Source: Austwickia sp039812465
GTDB taxonomy: Bacteria > Actinomycetota > Actinomycetes > Actinomycetales > Dermatophilaceae
Direction of reading: 5' to 3'
Length of the DNA: 11,225 nucleotides
Assembly: GCA_039812465.1 (NCBI GenBank)
Contig: JBDIAS010000104.1
Coordinates: 1 to 11,225, forward strand
Shown here: piece by piece, positions 5,380-11,225 of the stretch
How positions within the stretch are numbered: position 1 is the stretch's first letter
Layout: each line of letters begins with the position of its first letter
Notes under the pieces: model-generated
Seen by the model: only the letters and a program-made list of their open reading frames with translations
The model's database searches: none
What the model was told of the DNA's origin: nothing
Made by a program: the position numbers and the translations under genes

Positions 5380-6093
5380 ATGAAGCGCAGCAAGTCCTAC
5401 CGCGCCGCCGCCGAGCGGATCGGTGACACGACGTACACGCCGCTGGCCGCCATCCGGCTGGCCAAGGAGACGTCGACGACGAAGTACGACGCGACCGTCG
5501 AGGTCGCCCTGCGGCTGGGCGTCGACCCCCGCAAGGCCGACCAGATGGTCCGCGGCACGGTGAACCTCCCGCACGGCACCGGCAAGACGGCGCGCGTGCT
5601 GGTCTTCGCGACCGGCCCCAACGCGGTGGCCGCCACGGAGGCGGGCGCGGATTACGTCGGCTCGGACGACATGATCGAGAAGATCCAGGGCGGCTGGCTG
5701 GACTTCGACGCCGTCGTCGCGACCCCCGACCTCATGGGCAAGGTGGGCCGGTTGGGTAAGGTGCTGGGCCCGCGCGGCCTGATGCCGAACCCGAAGACCG
5801 GCACGGTCACCATGGACGTGGCGAAGGCGGTCACGGACATCAAGGGCGGCAAGATCGAGTTCCGCGTGGACAAGCACGCCAACCTGCACTTCATCGTCGG
5901 CAAGACCTCCTTCTCCGAGCAGGCGCTCGCCGAGAACTACGGGGCGGCGATGGACGAGATCCTGCGGCTCAAGCCGGCCGCGAGCAAGGGTCGCTACCTG
6001 CTCAAGGCGACGATGGCGACCACGATGGGTCCGGGCATCCCGCTCGACGTCTCCAAGGCGCGCAGCATCGTCGAGGAGGACGCCCCGGCCTGA
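5380..6093 (+). CDS. rplA: 50S ribosomal protein L1
   Basis: Encodes 237 residues (E. coli 234). L1 forms the mobile stalk at the E site, helps eject deacylated tRNA, and in many bacteria represses its own operon by binding mRNA. The L1 signature lies in GKVLGPRGLMPNPKTGTVT (126-144). The N-terminal part shows KYDATVEVALRLGVDPRKADQMVRGTV split across 35-61, typical of the family. The C-terminal GRYLLKATMATTMGPGIPLD also matches. ATG 5380 is preceded by AGGAG (5369-5373) at 6 bases. The gene is followed by a stem-loop. The upstream hairpin array separates it from rplK, so coupling between the two may differ from the usual close pair. Confidence 0.98.
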   Translation: MKRSKSYRAAAERIGDTTYTPLAAIRLAKETSTTKYDATVEVALRLGVDPRKADQMVRGTVNLPHGTGKTARVLVFATGPNAVAATEAGADYVGSDDMIEKIQGGWLDFDAVVATPDLMGKVGRLGKVLGPRGLMPNPKTGTVTMDVAKAVTDIKGGKIEFRVDKHANLHFIVGKTSFSEQALAENYGAAMDEILRLKPAASKGRYLLKATMATTMGPGIPLDVSKARSIVEEDAPA

Positions 6094-6112
6094 CCGGTCC
6101 CTGAGCTGCCTC

Positions 6113-6149
6113 CGACGCCCCGCCTGACGACCGTCGCGGCGGGGCGTCG
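6113..6149 (+). terminator. Probable terminator after rplA
   Basis: CGACGCCCCGCC (6113-6124) pairs perfectly with GGCGGGGCGTCG (6138-6149), 12 base pairs around a 13-nt loop, 19 bases after the rplA stop. There is no U-tract. Together with the promoter just downstream it marks the end of the rplK-rplA unit. Confidence 0.72.
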
Positions 6150-6187
6150 TCGTCGGCGGGCGATGGGTGGTCGCGACGAGGGGCGAT

Positions 6188-6217
6188 TTGGTCGCCAGCG
6201 CCGCCGGAGACTACCCT
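6188..6217 (+). promoter_or_regulatory. Probable promoter of rplJ-rplL
   Basis: TTGGTC (6188-6193) and TACCCT (6212-6217) are 18 bases apart. Transcription would start near 6224, giving a ~200-nt leader before rplJ. The -10 has the key A and T positions but is otherwise GC-rich. Confidence 0.45.
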
Positions 6218-6224
6218 GGGTGAC

Positions 6225-6427
6225 GACCAATGACCGCCGGCTGCCGGTCGCCTCGCGCGATCGGTCGAAGGTCCCCGGGAGACGGGGCGGCCGGCGCAGG
6301 CCGCGATCACAGCACCCGGTACGCCACGGCCCCGCGCCGCGCATCCGTACCGGACCGGCTCCCGCGCCCTGCGCCGGGGGCCTTTCTTCATGGGGCACCG
6401 GTGGCGCACACCATCGAAGGAGGCCCT
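6225..6427 (+). promoter_or_regulatory. Structured rplJ leader, candidate L10-binding autoregulatory RNA
   Basis: This region has three long inverted repeats: CGGGAG (6276-6281) with CTCCCG (6359-6364), CCGGCGCAGG (6291-6300) with CCTGCGCCGG (6368-6377), and CCGGTACG (6316-6323) with CGTACCGG (6346-6353). The third nests in both others. The first two interleave and so exclude each other unless they form a pseudoknot. In many bacteria L10 (with L12) binds its own leader to repress rplJL, and long leaders here are usual. I did not match the kink-turn consensus base by base. Confidence 0.5.
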
Positions 6428-6961
6428 ATGGCAACGCCTCAAAAGCAGGCAGCCATCGCCGACCTGGCGGAGAAGTTCCGCGGGTCGGGTGCGGCCGTTC
6501 TCACCGAATACCGTGGCCTGACCGTGGCCCAGCTCAAGGAGCTGCGGAATTCGTTGCGTCCGAACGGTTCGTACGCCGTGGTGAAGAACACGCTCACGCA
6601 GATCGCCGCCGAGCAGGCCGGCGTGACGGCGTTCGCCGGACAGCTCACCGGGCCGTCCGCGATCGCCTTCATCACCGGGGACCCGGTGGAGGCTGCCAAG
6701 TCGCTGCGTGACTTCGCCAAGGCACACCCGCTCCTCGTCATCAAGTCCGGATACCTGGACGGCAAGGCCATGTCGGCCGAGGAGATCACCAAGCTCGCGG
6801 ACCTGGAGTCGCGCGAGGTCCTGCTGGCCAAGCTGGCCGGCGCGATGAAGGCCTCGCTCAACCAGGCCGCGTACCTGTTTGCCGCGCCGCTCTCCCAGGC
6901 GGCTCGCACGATCGACGCCCTGCGGGCGAAGGTCGAGACCGAGGGTGGCGAGTCGGCCTGA
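6428..6961 (+). CDS. rplJ: 50S ribosomal protein L10
   Basis: Encodes 177 residues that anchor the L7/L12 stalk to 23S rRNA; its C-terminal helix carries the L12 dimers. The N-terminal domain reads EYRGLTVAQLKELRNSLRPN and VVKNTLTQIAAEQAG, typical of the family. The C-terminal helix (about 134-170, AKLAGAMKASLNQAAYLFAAPLSQ) matches stalk-binding regions. ATG 6428 is preceded by AAGGAGG (6417-6423) at 4 bases, a strong site. The open frame extends upstream into the leader, but that part is not L10-like. It is followed 111 bp later by rplL, with which it is expected to be co-transcribed. Confidence 0.98.
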   Translation: MATPQKQAAIADLAEKFRGSGAAVLTEYRGLTVAQLKELRNSLRPNGSYAVVKNTLTQIAAEQAGVTAFAGQLTGPSAIAFITGDPVEAAKSLRDFAKAHPLLVIKSGYLDGKAMSAEEITKLADLESREVLLAKLAGAMKASLNQAAYLFAAPLSQAARTIDALRAKVETEGGESA

Positions 6962-7072
6962 GCCTGCCCCCACGGGCGCGCTCGATCGACCAGGGAACGG
7001 TTCGTCACGAGCCCGCCCCGACACCCGTACCACTGCCACTCACGGCCCAGCACGTAAGGAAGGAAAGCCACC

Positions 7073-7465
7073 ATGGCCAAGCTCAGCACTGAGGAACTGC
7101 TCGACGTCTTCTCCGAGATGACGCTCATCGAACTGTCCGAGTTCGTCAAGGCGTTCGAGGAGAAGTTCGAGGTCACCGCCGCCGCGCCGGTCGCGGTCGC
7201 GGGCGCTGCCCCGGCGGGCGGCGGCGACGCCGGCGCCGCCGCGGAGGAGGAGCAGGACGAGTTCGACGTCATCCTCGAGGCCGCGGGCGAGAAGAAGATC
7301 CAGGTCATCAAGGAGGTCCGCGCGCTCACGACCCTGGGCCTCAAGGAGGCCAAGGACCTGGTCGACGGCGCCCCCAAGCCGGTCCTGGAGAAGGTCGACA
7401 AGGACTCGGCCGAGAAGGCGAAGGCAGCTCTCGAGGGCGCTGGCGCCACCGTCTCGCTGAAGTGA
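7073..7465 (+). CDS. rplL: 50S ribosomal protein L7/L12
   Basis: Encodes 130 residues, the stalk protein present in several copies per ribosome that recruits and activates translational GTPases. It has the N-terminal dimerisation helices (1-33, LSTEELLDVFSEMTLIEL), a flexible Ala/Gly hinge (36-58), and a compact C-terminal domain (62-130) with KIQVIKEVRALTTLGLKEAKDLVDGAPKPV split over 75-103, the factor-binding helices. ATG 7073 is preceded by AAGGA (7060-7064) at 8 bases within a purine-rich tract. A long perfect stem-loop follows the stop. No oddities were seen. Confidence 0.98.
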   Translation: MAKLSTEELLDVFSEMTLIELSEFVKAFEEKFEVTAAAPVAVAGAAPAGGGDAGAAAEEEQDEFDVILEAAGEKKIQVIKEVRALTTLGLKEAKDLVDGAPKPVLEKVDKDSAEKAKAALEGAGATVSLK

Positions 7466-7492
7466 CTTCTCGCGCGAGCGATCGCGCGATAG

Positions 7493-7541
7493 CCACAGCC
7501 GAAGGGCCGCCCCCCGCGCGGGTGCGGCCCTTCGGCTGTGG
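7493..7541 (+). terminator. Strong terminator after rplL
   Basis: CCACAGCCGAAGGGCCGC (7493-7510) pairs without mismatch with GCGGCCCTTCGGCTGTGG (7524-7541), 18 base pairs, and the loop itself can extend the stem with part of CCCGCGCGGG (7513-7522). It begins 27 bases after the stop. The following TCCGGGCCCTT is not U-rich. It should reduce read-through from rplJL into rpoB. Confidence 0.8.
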
Positions 7542-7550
7542 TCCGGGCCC

Positions 7551-7579
7551 TTGACGCCTTCGGGCGGGCAGGGCATCCT
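7551..7579 (+). promoter_or_regulatory. Weak second promoter candidate upstream of rpoB
   Basis: TTGACG (7551-7556) and CATCCT (7574-7579) are spaced by 17 bases, just after the rplL terminator. The -35 is good; the -10 keeps only the conserved A and last T. It would give a leader of over 300 nt. Confidence 0.25.
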
Positions 7580-7696
7580 CGTGTTTCACGTGCAGGTCGA
7601 CCGTGCCGATCTGCATCCGGTAGGCCCTCGGGTCCGGCGCCTGCCGCGTTGAGGCGACGACGCTCGACACACGGGTTATCCGTCGTGCCTGGAGAT

Positions 7697-7725
7697 TTGG
7701 ACTTAGCCCCGCTGGACGGTATGCT
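7697..7725 (+). promoter_or_regulatory. Strong sigma-70-type promoter of rpoB
   Basis: TTGGAC (7697-7702) and TATGCT (7720-7725) have the ideal 17-base spacer. Initiation near 7732 gives a leader of ~170 nt before the TTG start. This fits a separate rpoB(C) transcription unit in actinobacteria. In the leader I see a small bulged hairpin at 7835-7853 and the palindrome at 7880-7891; otherwise nothing in 7466-7903. Confidence 0.72.
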
Positions 7726-7879
7726 GTCGCTTTGCGCTGCCCGCGTGGTGCGCCCTCGCCGTCCCGGCCCGATCCCGTTGCTCGTCAAGAGCCCCCGACC
7801 AGCGACTACAGCTGTGTCCGGAGATCGATGGCCCCCAGGCGCAGGGGCGCTGGTGCGGGAGCGCGCCGCCGAATGTGAA

Positions 7880-7891
7880 CACAGGCCTGTG
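7880..7891. promoter_or_regulatory. 12-bp palindrome touching the rpoB ribosome site
   Basis: CACAGGCCTGTG is a perfect palindrome whose last base is the first base of the Shine-Dalgarno GGAAGGA (7891-7897). It overlaps a smaller inverted repeat, TGTG-AA-CACA (7874-7883). It could be a protein operator or a small RNA switch, or chance. Confidence 0.35.
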
Positions 7892-7903
7892 GAAGGACCC
7901 TCC

Positions 7904-10900
7904 TTGGCTGCCTCGCCTACCGCGAACCAGAAGTTGTCCACCGCGCTTACCGCGTCCGGCCGCGTGTCGTTCGCCAAGATCCGTGAACCGCTCGAAGTTC
8001 CGGACTTGTTGGCCTTGCAGACGGAGAGTTTCGACTGGCTGCTCGGCAACGAACGCTGGCAGGCGCGCGTCGAGGCGGCCCTGGAAGCGGGCCGTCACGA
8101 CGTGCCGGAGCGCTCCGGACTGGAGGAGATCTTCGAGGAGATCTCCCCGATCGAAGACTTCGCCGGATCGATGTCGCTGTCGTTCCGCGACCACCGCTTC
8201 GAGGAGCAGAAGTACTCCATCGAGGAGTGCAAAGAGCGGGACATGACCTACAGCGCCCCGCTGTTCGTCACCGCCGAGTTCATGAACAACAACACGGGCG
8301 AGATCAAGAGCCAGACGGTGTTCATGGGCGACTTCCCGCTGATGACCGACCGGGGCACCTTCGTCATCAATGGCACCGAGCGCGTCGTCGTCAGCCAGCT
8401 GGTCCGCAGCCCCGGCGTCTACTTCGAGCGCACCCCCGACAAGACGTCGGATAAGGACATTTACTCCGCCAAGGTGATCCCTAGCCGGGGTGCCTGGCTG
8501 GAGTTCGAGATCGACAAGCGTGACATGGTCGGCGTGCGAGTCGACCGCAAGCGCAAGCAGTCCGTCACCGTGCTACTCAAGGCTCTCGGCTGGTCCGACG
8601 CGCAGATCCTGGAGACGTTCGGCGACTACGAGTCGATGCGGGCGACCCTGGAGAAGGACCACACCGCCGGTCAGGACGAGGCGCTGCTGGACATCTACCG
8701 CAAGCTGCGCCCGGGTGAGCCTCCGACAAAGGAGGCCGCGCAGGCGCTGCTCGACAACCTCTACTTCAACCCCAAGCGGTACGACCTGGCCAAGGTCGGT
8801 CGCTACAAGCTGAGCAAGAAGCTCGGCATCGAGACGGACCTGTCCTCCTCCACGCTAACGGTCGACGATGTCGTCGCGACGATCCGCTACCTGGTGGCGC
8901 TGCACGCGGGGGAGACCTCGCTCAAGGGCGTCCGCAATGGCGCCGAGGCCGACATCCGCGTCGAGGTCGATGACATCGACCACTTCGGCAATCGCCGCCT
9001 GCGCAATGTTGGCGAGCTCATCCAGAACCAGGTCCGCACCGGCCTGTCCCGGATGGAGCGCGTGGTCCGCGAGCGCATGACCACCCAGGACGTCGAGGCC
9101 ATCACGCCGCAGACCCTGATCAACATCCGGCCGGTCGTCGCCTCCATCAAGGAGTTCTTCGGCACCAGCCAGCTCTCGCAGTTCATGGACCAGAACAACC
9201 CGCTGGCGGGGCTGACCCACAAGCGGCGCCTGTCTGCGCTGGGCCCGGGCGGTCTGTCCCGGGACCGGGCGGGCATGGAGGTCCGCGACGTCCACCCGAG
9301 CCACTACGGCCGGATGTGCCCGATCGAGACGCCGGAAGGCCCGAACATCGGCCTGATCGGCTCGCTGGCCTCCTACGGCCGGATCAACCCCTTCGGCTTC
9401 ATCGAGACGCCGTACCGGCGGGTCGTCGACGGACAGGTCACCGACGAGGTGCACTACCTCTCCGCCGACGAGGAGGACGAGTTCGTCATCGCCCAGGCCA
9501 ACGCGCCGCTGACGGACGACGGCCACTTCGCCGAGGAGCGGGTGCTCGTGCGCACCAAGGGCGGTGAGGCCATCGACGTCCCCGGCGACGAGGTCGACTA
9601 CATGGACGTCTCGGCCCGCCAGATGGTCTCGGCCGCGACCGCGCTGATCCCGTTCCTGGAGCACGACGACGCAAACCGCGCGCTGATGGGCGCCAACATG
9701 CAGCGCCAGGCGGTCCCGCTGGTGCGCAGCGAGGCCCCGCTGGTCGGCACCGGCATGGAGTACCGCGCCGCGCTCGACTCCGGCGACGTGGTGCGCGCCC
9801 GGCAGGGCTGCGTGGTCGAGTCGGTGGCCGCCGACACGGTCACGGTGGCCAACGACGACGGCACCCACCAGACCTATCGGATCGCCAAGTTCATGCGTTC
9901 CAACCAGGGCACCTGCTACAACCAGCGGGTCCTGGTGGATGAGGGCCAGCGGCTGGAGGCCGGTCAGGTCATCGCCGACGGCCCGGCCACCGACGGCGGC
10001 GAGATGAGCCTGGGCCGCAACCTGCTGGTCGCGTTCATGCCCTGGGAGGGCCTGAACTACGAGGACGCGATCATCCTGTCGCAGCGCCTGGTGCAGGACG
10101 ACGTGCTCTCCTCGATCCACATCGAGGAGCACGAGATCGACGCCCGCGACACCAAGCTGGGCCCCGAGGAGATCACCCGGGACATCCCGAACGTCTCCGA
10201 GGAGGTGCTGGCCGACCTCGACGAGCGGGGCATCATCCGCATCGGCGCCGAGGTCCGCGACGGCGACCTTCTGGTGGGCAAGGTGACGCCCAAGGGTGAG
10301 ACCGAGCTGACCCCGGAGGAGCGGCTGTTGCGCGCCATCTTCGGCGAGAAGGCGCGCGAGGTGCGCGACACATCGCTCAAGGTGCCGCACGGCGAGACCG
10401 GCACGGTCATCCACGTCAAGGTGTTTGACCGTGAGGAGGGCGACGAGCTGCCCCCGGGCGTCAACCAGCTCGTGCGGGTCTACGTCGCCAACCGGCGCAA
10501 GATCACCGACGGTGACAAGCTCGCCGGTCGGCACGGCAACAAGGGCGTCATCTCCAAGATCGTGCCCGTGGAGGACATGCCGTTCCTGGAGGACGGCACG
10601 CCGGTCGACGTCATCCTCAACCCGCTCGGCGTGCCCGGCCGCATGAACATCGGCCAGGTCCTGGAGATCCACCTGGGCTGGGCGGCCAGCCGCGGCTGGA
10701 AGGTCGAGGGCGACCCCGAGTGGGCCGCCGGCCTGCCTCCGGAGGTCCGCGACGTCGGACCGCGCACCCGTGTCGCCTCGCCGGTGTTCGACGGCGCCCA
10801 GGAGAGCGAGATCACCGGGCTGCTGGAGAGCACCCTGCCGACCCGCGACGGGCAGCGGCTGATCGGCGGCTCCGGCAAGGCCCAGCTGTACGACGGGCGA

Positions 10901-11225
10901 TCCGGGGAGCCGTTCCCCACGCCGATCTCGGTCGGCTACATGTACATCCTGAAGCTGCACCACCTCGTGGACGACAAGATCCACGCGCGCAGCACGGGCC
11001 CGTACTCGATGATCACCCAGCAGCCGCTGGGAGGTAAGGCGCAGTTCGGTGGCCAGCGCTTCGGCGAGATGGAGGTGTGGGCGCTGGAGGCGTACGGCGC
11101 CGCGTACGCCCTCCAGGAGCTGCTGACGATCAAGTCCGACGACGTCACCGGCCGCGTGAAGGTCTACGAGGCCATCGTCAAGGGCGAGAACATCCCCGAG
11201 CCCGGCATCCCCGAGTCCTTCAAGG
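7904..11225 (+). CDS. rpoB: DNA-directed RNA polymerase beta subunit (partial, 3' end beyond window)
   Basis: Encodes the first 1107 residues of the beta subunit, the catalytic core of RNA polymerase with beta'. The frame is open without a stop from the TTG at 7904 to the window edge. The TTG is preceded by GGAAGGA (7891-7897) at 6 bases and starts a protein reading LAASPTANQKLSTAL. Domains appear in order: the N-terminal protrusion and lobe, the fork region with QLSQFMDQNNPLAGLTHKRR and LSALGPGG, then HPSHYGRMCPIETPEGPNIG, the catalytic-region GRNLLVAFMPWEGLNYEDAI, GDKLAGRHGNKGVIS, and near the end KLHHLVDDKIHARSTGPYS and KAQFGGQRFGEMEVWALEA. About the last 50 residues are missing compared with usual actinobacterial length (1150-1170). 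A reading frame on the opposite strand within this gene is a GC-driven shadow. Confidence 0.98.
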   Translation, partial: MAASPTANQKLSTALTASGRVSFAKIREPLEVPDLLALQTESFDWLLGNERWQARVEAALEAGRHDVPERSGLEEIFEEISPIEDFAGSMSLSFRDHRFEEQKYSIEECKERDMTYSAPLFVTAEFMNNNTGEIKSQTVFMGDFPLMTDRGTFVINGTERVVVSQLVRSPGVYFERTPDKTSDKDIYSAKVIPSRGAWLEFEIDKRDMVGVRVDRKRKQSVTVLLKALGWSDAQILETFGDYESMRATLEKDHTAGQDEALLDIYRKLRPGEPPTKEAAQALLDNLYFNPKRYDLAKVGRYKLSKKLGIETDLSSSTLTVDDVVATIRYLVALHAGETSLKGVRNGAEADIRVEVDDIDHFGNRRLRNVGELIQNQVRTGLSRMERVVRERMTTQDVEAITPQTLINIRPVVASIKEFFGTSQLSQFMDQNNPLAGLTHKRRLSALGPGGLSRDRAGMEVRDVHPSHYGRMCPIETPEGPNIGLIGSLASYGRINPFGFIETPYRRVVDGQVTDEVHYLSADEEDEFVIAQANAPLTDDGHFAEERVLVRTKGGEAIDVPGDEVDYMDVSARQMVSAATALIPFLEHDDANRALMGANMQRQAVPLVRSEAPLVGTGMEYRAALDSGDVVRARQGCVVESVAADTVTVANDDGTHQTYRIAKFMRSNQGTCYNQRVLVDEGQRLEAGQVIADGPATDGGEMSLGRNLLVAFMPWEGLNYEDAIILSQRLVQDDVLSSIHIEEHEIDARDTKLGPEEITRDIPNVSEEVLADLDERGIIRIGAEVRDGDLLVGKVTPKGETELTPEERLLRAIFGEKAREVRDTSLKVPHGETGTVIHVKVFDREEGDELPPGVNQLVRVYVANRRKITDGDKLAGRHGNKGVISKIVPVEDMPFLEDGTPVDVILNPLGVPGRMNIGQVLEIHLGWAASRGWKVEGDPEWAAGLPPEVRDVGPRTRVASPVFDGAQESEITGLLESTLPTRDGQRLIGGSGKAQLYDGRSGEPFPTPISVGYMYILKLHHLVDDKIHARSTGPYSMITQQPLGGKAQFGGQRFGEMEVWALEAYGAAYALQELLTIKSDDVTGRVKVYEAIVKGENIPEPGIPESFK
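9161..9241 (+). other. Rifampicin-resistance-determining region of rpoB
   Basis: Residues 420-446 read GTSQLSQFMDQNN then PLAGLTHKRRLSAL. The positions equivalent to E. coli Asp516, His526 and Ser531 are Asp, His and Ser, so the common rifamycin-resistance substitutions are absent. This predicts a sensitive-type polymerase; other resistance routes cannot be judged here. Confidence 0.85.

Noticed and set aside
5010..5383. Short open frames in the rplK-rplA gap on both strands
   Set aside because: They are built only from the hairpin repeats and have no conserved domain or convincing start; the repeat structure explains them.
6230..6427. 66-codon N-terminal extension of L10
   Set aside because: The sequence does not resemble L10, and the ATG at 6428 has a strong AAGGAGG site; the region is better explained as leader RNA.
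8855..10984. Open frame of 709 codons on the reverse strand across rpoB
   Set aside because: It lies wholly antisense to well-conserved rpoB codons, its translation is rich in Arg/Val/Leu/Asp/His with no recognisable motif, and such frames are expected in genes with strong GC bias at third positions.

Overview
The window is a chromosomal housekeeping segment from a high-GC Gram-positive bacterium (Actinomycetota). Several things support this: the very GC-rich third codon positions, the use of GTG and TTG starts, the actinobacterial sequence type of L11, L1, NusG and RpoB, and the gene order (MaoC-like tail)-murB-add(reverse)-tRNA-Trp-secE-nusG-rplK-rplA-rplJ-rplL-rpoB. I cannot name the genus from the sequence alone.

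Layout. Bases 1-74 are the end of a probable MaoC-type dehydratase gene, followed by a degenerate 24-bp tandem repeat (to 174). murB (226-1308, +) and a probable adenosine deaminase gene (1542-2579, -) converge on a 233-bp gap that is largely filled by a 52-bp tandem repeat. After a divergent gap with a probable promoter come tRNA-Trp(CCA) (2801-2873) and then the secretion/transcription/translation cluster on the + strand: secE, nusG, rplK, rplA, rplJ, rplL and the first 1107 codons of rpoB, which runs off the right edge. rpoB uses a TTG start and has no stop in the window.

How the genes work together. SecE is the small subunit of the SecYEG translocon and NusG is the elongation factor that couples polymerase to Rho or ribosomes. 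L11 and L1 form two stalk regions of the 50S subunit, L10 and L7/L12 build the GTPase-recruiting stalk, and RpoB is the beta subunit of RNA polymerase. The cluster is cut into probable transcription units: a hairpin after nusG, a 12-bp stem after rplA, a promoter and structured leader before rplJ, an 18-bp perfect stem after rplL, and a strong promoter (TTGGAC-17-TATGCT) 179 bp upstream of rpoB.

Unusual points. The coding content is ordinary and I see no new enzymatic or defence system. The interest lies in tandem expansions at several places: a 24-bp array after the first gene, a 52-bp array between murB and add, an 88/93-bp hairpin array of three units between rplK and rplA with partly compensatory base changes, and tandem duplications (51 bp x2, 15 bp x4) inside nusG. 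The nusG repeats form part of an extraordinary 160-residue N-terminal extension with 62 Asp/Glu and no Lys or Arg.
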